From Lichenicola sp964247725 (GTDB lineage: Bacteria > Pseudomonadota > Alphaproteobacteria > Acetobacterales > Acetobacteraceae): a stretch of 64,000 bases of DNA. The notes under the pieces were generated by a model. It made no database searches, had not been told where the DNA came from, and saw only the letters and a program-made list of their open reading frames with translations. Shown in pieces: positions 16,674 to 26,697 of this stretch. The position numbers were made by a program, and so were the translations under genes. How positions within the stretch are numbered: the first letter of the stretch is position 1; each line of letters starts with the position of its first letter. The stretch covers positions 1 to 64,000 of the forward strand of contig CAXTVM010000008.1 in assembly GCA_964247725.1 (NCBI GenBank). The letters are read 5' to 3'.

Positions 16674-19055
16674 ATGCTCATCCCGTTGAGCCTGCGCCCG
16701 GCGCTGTTGCTGTCCGCCGGCCTCGTCATCGGCGGCAGCCTGCAGGCCGTGGCCCAGGACACGCACGCGGCCGCCGACCCCGACGGCAGTACCAAAGCGG
16801 CCTCGGCGCGCAAGACGCCATCCAGCATCGCAACGCCAAACGACTCCGCGGCCGCGAAATCCCAAGCGGCGGCTTCGGGAACCAAGCTGGAGGCCGTGAC
16901 GGTCACGGCGCAGCGCCGGACGCAGCGCCTGCAGGACGTGCCGGTCGCGGTCAGCGTCTTCTCCGGTAAGGAACTGGCGCAGCGGCAGACCGTCGACACC
17001 ACCGAGCTGATCCGGCTGGTGCCGAACATGAGCGGCGGCGAGAACGTCGGGCAGGGCTCGGCCAACGTCTACTACATCCGCGGCCTGGGACAGACGAACT
17101 CCTTCACCACCTTCGAGCCGCAGGTCGGCACGTACGTCAACGACATCTACATCAGCCGCCAAAACGCCAATAACTTCGCCCTTTTCGACGTTCAGGACAT
17201 CCAGGTCCTGCGCGGCCCGCAGGGGACGCTGTTCGGCCGCAACTCGACCGGCGGCGCCATCGTCGTGACGCTCGATCCGCCTCGCGACACGTTCGGCGGC
17301 TACCTGGAGCTTGGCGGCGGCGATCGGTCGCGCTTCACCGGCCGCGCCTCGGTCGACTTGCCGGTCAACAGCCAGATTCTGACCAAGACCTCGGTCTTCG
17401 GCATCACCGATGACGGCTACGTGCACGACATCACCACCGGCCAGATGCTGAACTACAAGCACGACGTCGGCGTGCGCCAGGCGTTCCGGCTGATCTCCAA
17501 GTCAGGCGATTTGGTCTGGGACCTGTCGGCCGATTACGCCGACAACAACCAGGCCAACGTCTATAATTTTCCGGGCCCGAACAACGATCGGGAGTCGGTC
17601 AGCGGCTTCCGCACCGACGGCAACCTGATCGGGCTGCTGACCGGCGACAAGAGCCTGCAGGGCCAAGGATCGGATGTGAAGAGCTGGGGTTTCGCCTCGG
17701 ACCTGAAGCTCAACTTCGACCCAGGCACATTGCACGTCATCACCGGCTTCCGCGGCCTCGACCAGACCTCGTCGATCGACTTCCCCGACATCCAGCTCGG
17801 GCCGCTGGTGCCGAACGATCGCAGCAAGGTCGGCCAGTTCGCGTTGGCGTTCGATCCGCAGGGCGACGAATATACCCAGGAGATCAAGTGGAACGGCCGA
17901 CTAGGCCCCAACCTGACCTATACCAGCGGCGCCTACTACCTCTACGAGACCAACCAGACCAACTACGGCGCGGCAGCCTATATCCCCGCCCTGGTGCCGG
18001 TGCCGATCCCGCTCGGCGACGAGAGCTTCCGCAACACGACCAGCTCGGTCGCCGTCTATGCCCAGGCCGACTACAAGATCCTTCCGGCGCTGACCGCGAC
18101 CATCGGGCTGCGCTACACGCTGGAGCGCAAGCGGCTGCAGGTTTCGCCTAACGCGCCCGGCGGTTTCGGCACAGCCGACTTGCTCTCGGCCGGTTACAAG
18201 GACGCGCTCAACACCGACCTGGTAACGCCTCGCTTCGCGCTGCAATATAGGCTCAATCCTGATCTGATGGTCTATGCATCGGCGACCAAGGGCTTCCAGG
18301 GCGGCGGCTGGAACTCGCTCACCTTCTCCGCCGCGACGTTCAACAACTTTGGTCCCGAAAAGGTCTGGTCTTATGAGGCCGGTGCCCGCTACACCGCGCC
18401 CGGTGGCGCGTTTCGCGCCAGCGCCAACGTGTTTCTGGAAGAGGTCTCGAACTACCAGCTGCTATCCACATCGCCGACGCCCGGCAACTTCGTGACCAAC
18501 AACGCGGCCAACCTGGAGACCTATGGGTTGGAAATGGACGCGAGCTGGATCCCGGTGCGCAACCTGACCCTGTCCGGCAGCGTCGGTTTGGAAAACGGCA
18601 CCTACAACACGCCCTCGGCCCTTGTACGCGCGCAGCAGCTCAGCTGCTTCTCCGGCCGTCGCAGTGGCAATGCCACCGAGGTTGCCGCGAACTGCGGCTC
18701 CGGGATCGTCACCCAGCAGGGTAACCTGGCGGGCCCGAGCTACCTGCCGCCGGTGACGGTGGCGCTGAACGCCAGCTACCTGTGGAACTTTCACAAGTTC
18801 AGCCTCACCCCGGACGTCGGGTTGCAGGTTGTGGGTCGGCAGAACGACGATCCATCCGGCAGCCCGGGCGGCGTCGATCCGGCCTACGACACGGTTGATG
18901 CTGGCGTGACCTTCCACCTGAGCCGGGCACCGTGGACCTTCACCGCCGAATGTCGCAACTGCGGCTTCACCAACTATGGCGTTTCCTACCTGTTCGGCTA
19001 CAAGTACTACAATGACCCAGGCATCTGGGATGTGCGCTTCAACTACAAGTTCTAA
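16674..19055 (+). CDS. TonB-dependent outer membrane receptor
   Basis: 793 residues from ATG 16674, which has AAGGA upstream and begins a good signal peptide (LRPALLLSAGLVIGGSLQAVAQ); the frame is open to 16590 but that extension looks non-coding. The plug domain starts at about residue 75 (LEAVTVTAQRRTQRLQDVPV) and contains YYIRGLGQ and VQVLRGPQGTLFGRNSTGG-like wording. The beta-barrel follows and ends in an aromatic residue (VRFNYKF). It imports a substrate too large or too dilute for porins, using the proton-motive force through TonB. Its place in this operon suggests it takes up the island substrate rather than iron. Confidence 0.85.
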   Translation: MLIPLSLRPALLLSAGLVIGGSLQAVAQDTHAAADPDGSTKAASARKTPSSIATPNDSAAAKSQAAASGTKLEAVTVTAQRRTQRLQDVPVAVSVFSGKELAQRQTVDTTELIRLVPNMSGGENVGQGSANVYYIRGLGQTNSFTTFEPQVGTYVNDIYISRQNANNFALFDVQDIQVLRGPQGTLFGRNSTGGAIVVTLDPPRDTFGGYLELGGGDRSRFTGRASVDLPVNSQILTKTSVFGITDDGYVHDITTGQMLNYKHDVGVRQAFRLISKSGDLVWDLSADYADNNQANVYNFPGPNNDRESVSGFRTDGNLIGLLTGDKSLQGQGSDVKSWGFASDLKLNFDPGTLHVITGFRGLDQTSSIDFPDIQLGPLVPNDRSKVGQFALAFDPQGDEYTQEIKWNGRLGPNLTYTSGAYYLYETNQTNYGAAAYIPALVPVPIPLGDESFRNTTSSVAVYAQADYKILPALTATIGLRYTLERKRLQVSPNAPGGFGTADLLSAGYKDALNTDLVTPRFALQYRLNPDLMVYASATKGFQGGGWNSLTFSAATFNNFGPEKVWSYEAGARYTAPGGAFRASANVFLEEVSNYQLLSTSPTPGNFVTNNAANLETYGLEMDASWIPVRNLTLSGSVGLENGTYNTPSALVRAQQLSCFSGRRSGNATEVAANCGSGIVTQQGNLAGPSYLPPVTVALNASYLWNFHKFSLTPDVGLQVVGRQNDDPSGSPGGVDPAYDTVDAGVTFHLSRAPWTFTAECRNCGFTNYGVSYLFGYKYYNDPGIWDVRFNYKF

Positions 19056-19071
19056 GCGGCGGGACGACCGC

Positions 19072-20451
19072 TCAGTGTTGTGCCGGTTCGAGCACCTCGC
19101 GCAGCGCGGCGGACACGTCGGGCAGCAGCGACAGCCGGTCGCAGAGCGTTACGAGCGGCGCGTGCAGCGCCTCGAGCCCGACATGCGCAAGGCAGGCCCG
19201 TGCCTTCGCCTGATGCTGTCCGTGCGTCAGCGGCAACGCCGGCGATCCGAGTTGCGCGATGACGTCAAGCTGCAGCGTGGTGCCGTCGGTCAGCCCCGCC
19301 ACCGCCTGCGCCGGCACGAAGGCGGCCGGGTCCGGGTTGCCGTCCGATTGCACCGAGAAGCGTGCCGCCAGGGCCGCCACCGCGGGATCCGCCAAGTTCT
19401 GCTCGGTGAAGTCACTCAGGGCCACGGTCCCGCGCAGCAGTGTCACCGCCATCAGGTAGGGCGCGCAGAGCCTTGCGTAGGCCGGCTGCATTCCATCCAG
19501 ATATGGTCGGCCGACTAGCCTCGCGATCAGCGGCGGCGCCCTGTAGGTCAGGCAGTCGAGCCTTGCCGCATTCAGTCCGTGCTGGTGCATCAGCGTCTGC
19601 ACGGCGACGATCGCGCCATGTGCGGCACGGCCGGTCGGGAACGGCTTCCAGCTCACCTCCGTGATGCGGAACACCTTGCCCAGGGTCTCGAAGATCGGCC
19701 CGGCGTCGTGACCGCTCTCGAACAGCGGAAGGTAGCCGAACGGGCCCTCGAGCCAGTCCACCGGTCCCGGCAGCCCGGTCCGGCCCAGGTCGAAGGCGCG
19801 GATCGCCGAGCCGGCGGCGGCGGCGATCTGCACCGGCAGCGCTGGCTTGCCCTCCAGATGCGGCTGCATGGTGCCCGAAGCGAACGCCAGGCCGTAACCG
19901 AGCGAGTCCCGCGCCACCTGGGAAGAGGCCCCCGTCAGGGCGATCAGGCCGGTGATGCTGCCGAAGATGCCGGCAGTGGCTGGACGGAAGAAGCGCAGCG
20001 GCGTGGTCGCCGCCAGGCCGAGGCAGCAGGCGACATCGACCCCCGCAACCAGGGCGGTGAGGAAGCGCTGGCCGTCATACGGGCCGGATCGCTCCGCTTC
20101 GGCCAGCAGCACCGCGACCAGCGTGGCCAGCGGATGCACCACCGCCGCCTCGTGCACGCAGTCGAACTCCTGGTTGTGGATCTGGAACCCGTTGACGAAC
20201 GCGGCCTGCGGTGCAGGCAGCCTGAGGCCCGGGCGACCGAGGAGGGCGCTGCCGCGTGCGCTCTGGCCCCAGCCCTCGGCAGCAGCCAGGATCTGGTCGG
20301 CATGCGGCGCCCTGCTGCCGGCGATGCCGACCGCCAGGCTGTCGTGCAGGAAGGTGGCGGCCGCTCGCATCGCCGCGGGCGGAACATGGTCCGGCCGCAG
20401 GCCACGGGCGTGATGCAGCACCTGCTCGCGCGCCGTTTGGGGCATCGTCAT
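19072..20451 (-). CDS. MmgE/PrpD family protein
   Basis: 459 residues, the usual length of the family. The N-terminal helical domain (AAMRAAATFLHDSLAVGIAG) and the QIHNQEFDCVHEAAVVHPLA segment match MmgE/PrpD proteins, which include 2-methylcitrate dehydratase, cis-aconitate decarboxylase and iminodisuccinate epimerase. The family acts on di- and tricarboxylates, so a late, chain-shaped intermediate is a reasonable substrate. It overlaps the GntR gene by 4 bp (ATGA) and is likely controlled by it. Confidence 0.8.
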   Translation of the reverse strand: MTMPQTAREQVLHHARGLRPDHVPPAAMRAAATFLHDSLAVGIAGSRAPHADQILAAAEGWGQSARGSALLGRPGLRLPAPQAAFVNGFQIHNQEFDCVHEAAVVHPLATLVAVLLAEAERSGPYDGQRFLTALVAGVDVACCLGLAATTPLRFFRPATAGIFGSITGLIALTGASSQVARDSLGYGLAFASGTMQPHLEGKPALPVQIAAAAGSAIRAFDLGRTGLPGPVDWLEGPFGYLPLFESGHDAGPIFETLGKVFRITEVSWKPFPTGRAAHGAIVAVQTLMHQHGLNAARLDCLTYRAPPLIARLVGRPYLDGMQPAYARLCAPYLMAVTLLRGTVALSDFTEQNLADPAVAALAARFSVQSDGNPDPAAFVPAQAVAGLTDGTTLQLDVIAQLGSPALPLTHGQHQAKARACLAHVGLEALHAPLVTLCDRLSLLPDVSAALREVLEPAQH

Positions 20452-21221
20452 CGTATCGCTCTCCTTGCCCGCCCCTGGGGGACGTTCTCGTGATCATCCT
20501 GGCTTCGACCGCGACCCGCCGCCCGCGCCGGCCGCCGCGGCGTGTCGGCAGGAGCCGGCTTCGGATCGATCCTGACCGAGGCCAGGATGGCATTGCGTGC
20601 CGAGAGCAGATGGCTCCTGGTAACCGCCGCTGCCCAGGCTGGGTCACGCGCCCGGAAGGCGGATGCCAACTCGCGATGATGCGAGACGCTGCGCGCCAGC
20701 TCGGTGTCCCGATACGCGAGCAGGGTCCACATCGGGGGCGATGCCGAGAACAGGCTGCGGATCATGGCGGCCAGGCGCTCGCTGCCGGCGGCATCCAGCA
20801 CCGCGTCGTGCAGGCGGGCATTGATCTCGACGAACCTGCTCACGAACGTCGCTGGCATCGCTTCCCTCGCTGCCACGGCGAGCGCCGCCAACTCCTCGGC
20901 GAGCCCTGCGATCCGAACGATCTCCGTGTCCGACAGGCGTGGGGTGGCGAGTTCCGCCGCATGAGCCTCCAGCACGGCGCGGATGCCGTAAATCTCGCTC
21001 ATCTCGTCGATCCCGAGGCCGGCGACCCGGGCGCCGCGGTTCGAGGTCAGAACTACCATTCCCTCGCCATGCAGGCGCCTCAATGCCTCGCGCACCGGGG
21101 TCCGGCTGAGGCCGATCCGCGCGGCGAGCTCCGCGCCGACCAGATGCGCTCCGGGCTCCACCGACCGGTCCAGGATGGCGTGCCGGATGAACTCATAGGC
21201 CGTCTCCACCGCATCCTTCAT
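20448..21221 (-). CDS. GntR-family regulator (FCD/FadR type)
   Basis: 257 residues from ATG 21221. The frame is open to 21368, but the winged helix-turn-helix begins right after this ATG (AYEFIRHAILDRSVEPGAHL, then IGLSRTPVREALRRLHGEGM), and GGGAG lies upstream. An all-helical FCD ligand domain follows (IRAVLEAHAAELA..., FVEINARLHDAVLDAAG). The C-terminus is an Arg-rich tail after about residue 225. It is divergent from the RutA-like gene and co-transcribed with the PrpD gene. Two TTGGATACA sites in the divergent gap are plausible operators. Confidence 0.85.
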   Translation of the reverse strand: MKDAVETAYEFIRHAILDRSVEPGAHLVGAELAARIGLSRTPVREALRRLHGEGMVVLTSNRGARVAGLGIDEMSEIYGIRAVLEAHAAELATPRLSDTEIVRIAGLAEELAALAVAAREAMPATFVSRFVEINARLHDAVLDAAGSERLAAMIRSLFSASPPMWTLLAYRDTELARSVSHHRELASAFRARDPAWAAAVTRSHLLSARNAILASVRIDPKPAPADTPRRPARAAGRGRSQDDHENVPQGRARRAIR

Positions 21222-21241
21222 CCTGACTCTCCCGCCGATCC

Positions 21242-21253
21242 ATTGGATACAAT
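21242..21253. promoter_or_regulatory. Candidate GntR operator, copy 1
   Basis: ATTGGATACAAT, a near-palindrome (one position off) close to the TNGT-N-ACNA consensus of FCD-type GntR regulators. It lies 20 bp upstream of the GntR start and 184 bp upstream of the RutA-like start. A second copy of the core TTGGATACA lies at 21359. Confidence 0.45.
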
Positions 21254-21358
21254 ATGGCGTCATCCCGTTTGGGACGCAGCCTGCGGCGACCTGCCAAGCC
21301 AGGATATGGCTCGGCGACAAGGACCCGAAGTTTCCATCGTTGTCTGCCCACGCCGACT

Positions 21359-21367
21359 TTGGATACA
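21359..21367. promoter_or_regulatory. Candidate GntR operator, copy 2
   Basis: TTGGATACA, identical over nine bases to the site at 21243-21251, located 70 bp before the RutA-like start. Two copies in one 215-bp divergent gap support a shared regulator acting on both promoters. Confidence 0.4.
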
Positions 21368-21436
21368 CTTCCCATCATCGAGCCCAGCCGCCGGAACCGT
21401 CCGTGCGGCCCCCCTGATCTTGACCCGGAGCGGCAC

Positions 21437-22515
<1,079 letters not shown>

Positions 22516-22516
<1 letters not shown>

Positions 22517-24015
22517 TGTCCTCACTCCCGACGGAGCACCGCATGGAGGTCGATCCCGATCTCCGGCATGGCTGGCGCGTGCTGTCGGCGACCAGCGTCG
22601 GCGTGCTGCTGACCTTCACCAACACCAGCACGCTCGACGTGGCGCTGCCCTCGATCGTGCGGTCGCTGCGAGCGGCGCCGACCGAGGCGGGTTGGATCCT
22701 GCTCGGCTACATGCTGGTGAACACCGTGCTGCTGCTCGTGTTCGGCCGGCTTGCCGATCTGGTCGGGCGGCGCGGCCTCTACCTGGCGGGGCTTGCCCTG
22801 TTCACCCTGGCCAGCCTCGGCTGCGCCGCATCCGACAGCGCCGGCATGCTGATCGGCATGCGCATGGCCAGCGCTGTCGGCGCCGCCGCCATCATCACCA
22901 ACACCACCGCCCTGCTAGCCGATGCCTTCCCAAGCGCCCGCCTGCCGACCGCGCTCGGCCTGAACGCGATGGTGGCGGCACTGTCGCAGATGCTCGGCCC
23001 GGCGCTGGGCGGCCTGTTGGTGCAGCACCTCGGCTGGCGCGCGTTGTTCTGGCTCAACGTGCCGATCGGGCTGATCGGGCTTGGCTGGGCGGCCCTGGTG
23101 CTGCGGCCGCCTGCGGCGCGTCCGGCCGAGCGGTTTGATCTGGCCGGAGCGCTGCTCTCGTGCATCGCCCTGTCAGGCCTGATCGTTGTGATGTCCGAGG
23201 GCGGCCTGCTGGGCTGGACCGACCCGGTGATCGTGGTGGCGCTGGGTGCCTTCGTGATCGGGTTGCCCGGCTTCCTGGCGGTTCAGGCGACCGTTCGTGC
23301 CCCGCTGGTCGACTTGCGCCTCTTCGCCGATCCGCGTCGTGCCGGAGCGTATGCCAGCGCGTTCCTGATGTCGGCGGTGCAGTTCGCCACGGTGTTGCTG
23401 ATATCGCTCTACCTGCAGTCGGTCGGCCACATGACGCCGCTGCAGGCCGGGTTGCGGATCGTGCCGGTAGCGGTCGGGATGGCGGCAACGGCGCCGCTGG
23501 CGGGGCGCTGGGCAAGCCGGTTCCGCGAGGGAGCGCTGCCGACGGCGGGGATGCTGATCGCCGCCTGCGGGCTGGCGCTGGTCGCGGCCTCGCTGCGCGA
23601 AGGTGCTGGGCTGGCGTCGCGCGTCTCCGGCCTGCTCTCGATCGGCATCGGAACCGGCCTGTTCATGACGCCAAACACCAGCGCCATCATGAATGGGGTC
23701 GGCATGGACCGCCGCGGCATCGCGAATGGCGTGCGCGCCATGCTGCAGAACGCTGGCTTCCTGATCGGCACCGCCTTGTCGCTGGCGATCGCGACTTGGC
23801 CGCTGTCACCTTCGCTCCGGCGCGCGGTCTATGCCGGCATCCTGCCAGGCCTGGCCGAGCCAGATTCGAGTGATCTCAGCTCCGGATTCCGCCACGCGCT
23901 ACTCGCCCTGATCGGACTCTGCCTGGGCGGCGCAGCGATCTCGCTCGCACGCATGCGGCGACGCCAGCCCCTGGACTCAGCCGCCCGCCTCTTGCACGGA
24001 GACCACGCATCATGA
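22516..24015 (+). CDS. MFS transporter, DHA2 (14-helix) drug-efflux type
   Basis: 499 residues with about fourteen hydrophobic segments. SVGVLLTFTNTSTLDVALPS is the DHA2 helix 1 motif and FGRLADLVGRRGLYL the loop 2-3 motif. Such proteins usually export drugs or metabolites with proton exchange. Between the RutA-like gene (TGATG overlap) and the amidohydrolase gene (ATGA overlap), it may export a toxic intermediate or import the substrate. Direction cannot be told from sequence. Confidence 0.85.
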
Positions 24016-24647
24016 GCGACCAAGACGTCTACGATCGTCAGGGATTCGGTCAGGTGAGCGGGCTCGGCGAGCGGATCGCCCTGGTGCTGGTCGACTTCAT
24101 CGAGGGCTTCGTCGATCCAGGATGCTTCGGCGGCGGCAACATCGTCGAGGCGGTCGAACACGCGCGCGGCTTGCTGGCCTTCGCCCGCGACCTGGAGTGG
24201 CCGATCGCCCACACGAGGATCGTCTATGCGGAGGACGGGGCGGATGCCGGAGCGTTCGCCCGCAAGGTGCCGGGCCTGCTGGCGTTCACCGAGCTCAGTA
24301 CGCTGAGCCGCATCGTGACGCCCGTCGCGCCGCGGCCGGGCGAACTGGTGATCCGGAAGACCCAGCCCTCCGCGTTCTTCGGCACCGGCTTCGCCACCTG
24401 GCTTGCATGGCGCCGGGTCGACACGCTGATCGTCGCCGGCTGCACCACCTCGGGCTGCGTGCGGGCGACGGTCGTGGATGCGGTCAGCCACAACCTGCGC
24501 ACGATCGTGCCGTCCGACTGCGTCGGTGACCGGGCCATCGATCCGCATCGGGCCAGTCTGTTCGACATTGAGCAAAAATACGCCGACGTCCTCGATAGTC
24601 GGTCGCTGCAAAGCATATTTGGTTCAGCCAGCATGGATATGGACTAG
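24012..24647 (+). CDS. Cysteine hydrolase, isochorismatase superfamily (maleamate amidohydrolase / N-carbamoylsarcosine amidase-like)
   Basis: 211 residues. The family triad is visible: Asp in ALVLVDFIEGF (about residue 28), Lys in ELVIRKTQPSAFFGTG, and the nucleophilic Cys in CTTSGCVRATVVDA (about residue 149), next to the cis-peptide-type VAGCTT loop. The FGTGFATWLAWRRVDTLIVA stretch is typical of N-carbamoylsarcosine amidase-like enzymes such as NicF, which hydrolyse an amide or carbamoyl C-N bond and release ammonia. Coupled behind the RutA-like oxygenase, it most likely removes nitrogen from the ring-opened product, as RutB does after RutA. Confidence 0.8.
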   Translation: MSDQDVYDRQGFGQVSGLGERIALVLVDFIEGFVDPGCFGGGNIVEAVEHARGLLAFARDLEWPIAHTRIVYAEDGADAGAFARKVPGLLAFTELSTLSRIVTPVAPRPGELVIRKTQPSAFFGTGFATWLAWRRVDTLIVAGCTTSGCVRATVVDAVSHNLRTIVPSDCVGDRAIDPHRASLFDIEQKYADVLDSRSLQSIFGSASMDMD

Positions 24648-24762
24648 GTTTGAGCGAGGCCACCCTGCGCTTGAGATCATGCGGAACGTCTGCGAGGCCC
24701 CAAGATCGATTCGGAAGTGGCGGCGTTGGCGCGGAGCTGGACTTGACTGAGGGAGCTATCCG

Positions 24763-24896
24763 ATGAACGGGACCGACTTCGACATCATCGTGATCGGTGC
24801 CGGAGCCGCTGACATACCTGCGGCCTTGTTCTCGGGCGATGCCAGCGCTCGGGGGCCGTTGTCGCACGGACTGGCCCGAGATTGGGCTGGCGCTAC
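24763..24896 (+). pseudogene. Flavoprotein gene start, cut off by the IS5 element
   Basis: An ATG with GGGAG upstream opens MNGTDFDIIVIGAGAADIPA, the first beta-strand and loop of an FAD/NAD-binding Rossmann fold. The third glycine of GxGxxG is replaced by Asp. After about 30 residues similarity fades and the frame runs into IS5 sequence near 24.9 kb. This looks like the 5' end of an oxidoreductase gene, once part of the operon with the amidohydrolase and now truncated. The missing part is not seen on the other side of the element. Confidence 0.55.
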
Positions 24897-24908
24897 CCTA
24901 AGATCGAG

Positions 24909-25891
24909 TCAGCTGGGGCGAGTGGGAATTGGCTTGGCAGTGCGGATCATGCGGTTGAGGATACGGACGGCGATGGCGACTTCGCCACGCTGGCTGTCGG
25001 ATGATCGGGCACGCAGCTTCGGACCGACAATGTGCTTGTAGCGGCCGATCGTGGTCTCGACGAGGCTGCGACGGCCATATCCAGTGGCCTTCTGCCAAGC
25101 CATGCGGCCCTTCTGGCGATAAACTGGACATGACGATCCCGGACCGTCGGCGTGCCGTCGTCGTTTGTGCTGACGACCGAAGAGCCGCGGGGCGGGATGA
25201 CGATGTCCGGCGGCGGATCATGCTGACGCAGAGAAGCCGCCTTGTAGACGGACGCGCCGTCATAGGCGCCGTCGGCGATCACACTGTCGACCGGTCCCTC
25301 CACCGTCGCGAGCAAGCCCGGGACCGCGGCGATGTCACCCACATCCTTGTCTGTCAGAACGTGCGCCACGATCTCGCCGGTCTCTGCGTCGACGGCCAGA
25401 TGCAGCTTGCGCCATAGCCGGGGTGTGCGACCGTGTTTCTCGGCATCCCACTCACCCTGCCCAAATATCTCCAGGCCGGTGCTGTCGAGCACGACATGAA
25501 CCGGCCCGTCATGCTTTGCGGCACGCGGCTGTCGCGCCGCGAAAGCACGGCCGCGACGGCTGAGCGTGGTGTGATCCGGCACGGACAGATCCAGGCCGAG
25601 CAGGCGCAGGACCGAGCGTGCAAGACCTTCGACCTGACGTAGCGCCAGATGAAAGACAAGCCGCAGCGTCAGCACCAGCTCGATGGCCATGTCCGTATAC
25701 AGCGGCTGGCCGCCGCGCGTCGTCCGACGCGGGGCACTCCAGCCTAACAGGGCAGCCTCGTCCAGCCAGAAGGGCAGATCGCCACGCCGCCGTAAGCCCG
25801 CCTTATAGGCCGGCCAGTTGGTAACCCGCCGCCGCATCCTGGGAATGCGGTGGCGTCGCGGCGCGTTGTGCTTGAAGGGCATCCAAGGCAT
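24909..25891 (-). mobile_element. IS5-family (IS903-like) transposase, frameshifted
   Basis: From ATG 25891 the minus strand encodes TNWPAYKAGLRRRGDLPFWL, LVFHLALRQVEGLARSVLRL, the first catalytic Asp in VHVVLDSTGLEIFGQGEW and the second in SVIADGAYDGASVY. Around 25109-25115 the frame changes: the catalytic Glu region continues as RMAWQKATGYGRRSLVETT and ends VRILNRMIRTAKP at 24909. One A missing from AGAAGGGCC restores the reading, so this is a single-base deletion. The DDE residues, spacing and length (about 325 codons) fit the IS903 group of IS5. Terminal repeats could not be defined with confidence. Confidence 0.8.
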
Positions 25892-25914
25892 CTAGCCCGA
25901 CGGGCAGACCCTCG

Positions 25915-26382
25915 CTAGCCAACCAATCCGTGCACCAACGCCGTAGACCGCAGCTTCGTCGGCCAGCATGCCCGCTGGCCGCCGACCTGCCCGCAGGTCG
26001 GTGGCGACCGATCGGACAGTCCGGCCTCGAGCGCCAGCGGGTAGTGCGACGCCCATTCAACTTGAGACCGCCACGTTCGCGCCTGGATGAGGATGGTGAA
26101 CTCGTTGAGCCTGCGCGGGACCGAGGTCCCGTTGCGCAGGTACGCCTCGAGCGGCAGCAGCCGCGCTTCCAGCACCGGACTGCGGAGCAGGACGTTGTGA
26201 GGTCCCGACGTCCCTGAACTGGTCATCGTCTGGGCCTGGGCGACGTCGCGCCGCTGCTGCGGCGTCAGGTCTGGCCGTGCGAGCTGCGCGAACCGTTGCT
26301 GCCCCGCAGCGGCGCCCGCGGCCAGGATCAAGACCGTTGCCCATGTCGCCGTGGCCGCACCGATGCCGGAACGTGGGATCAT
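25915..26382 (-). pseudogene. Carboxymuconolactone-decarboxylase-family protein, exported, broken
   Basis: From ATG 26382 a signal peptide (GAATATWATVLILAAGAAAG) leads to QQRRDVAQAQTMTSSGTSGP, NEFTILIQARTWRSQVEWAS and YPLALEAGLSD, the CMD/AhpD-like fold. One frame then gives ATDLRAGRRPAGMLADEAAV, the family's next block, before the first frame resumes as ALVHGLVG and stops at TAG 25915-25917. Two small frameshifts and loss of the last 40 or so residues make it inactive. The IS5 element lies directly beyond the stop. Intact relatives act in aromatic-ring breakdown or peroxide handling. Confidence 0.7.
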
Positions 26383-26697
26383 GTTCTTCGCCCCGTGTTC
26401 GATCGAATGGCTATGACCGCATGGAGTCGGATCTGCCCGGATCGACATCCGCCCAGCCATCCGAGCCGGTCGTTCATGAGCTTGCTCCTGCTCTCGGTGC
26501 AGCGAGTCGGTGCGAGGAGTCTTCGGAGAACCGATGCCGCGACCGCGACCTTCGGCGCGTAGGGACCGAGCCCCGTCGCCTCCTTCACACCAATATCGAA
26601 CGGCACGAGTTCCCGTGGCAAAACCCTTCCAGGATCGCCCCCGACGCCGGCCATGTGACGGGCTGACGCTCAGGCAGGCGCTGGCAGCGTCGAAGCG

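Noticed and set aside
25109..25115. Programmed frameshifting in the IS5 transposase
   Set aside because: IS903-type elements use a single frame and there is no slippery heptamer; a one-base deletion is simpler.
24870..25930. Terminal inverted repeats of the IS5 element
   Set aside because: Both ends contain GATTGG and TGGC-like strings but the match is too short and gapped to call.
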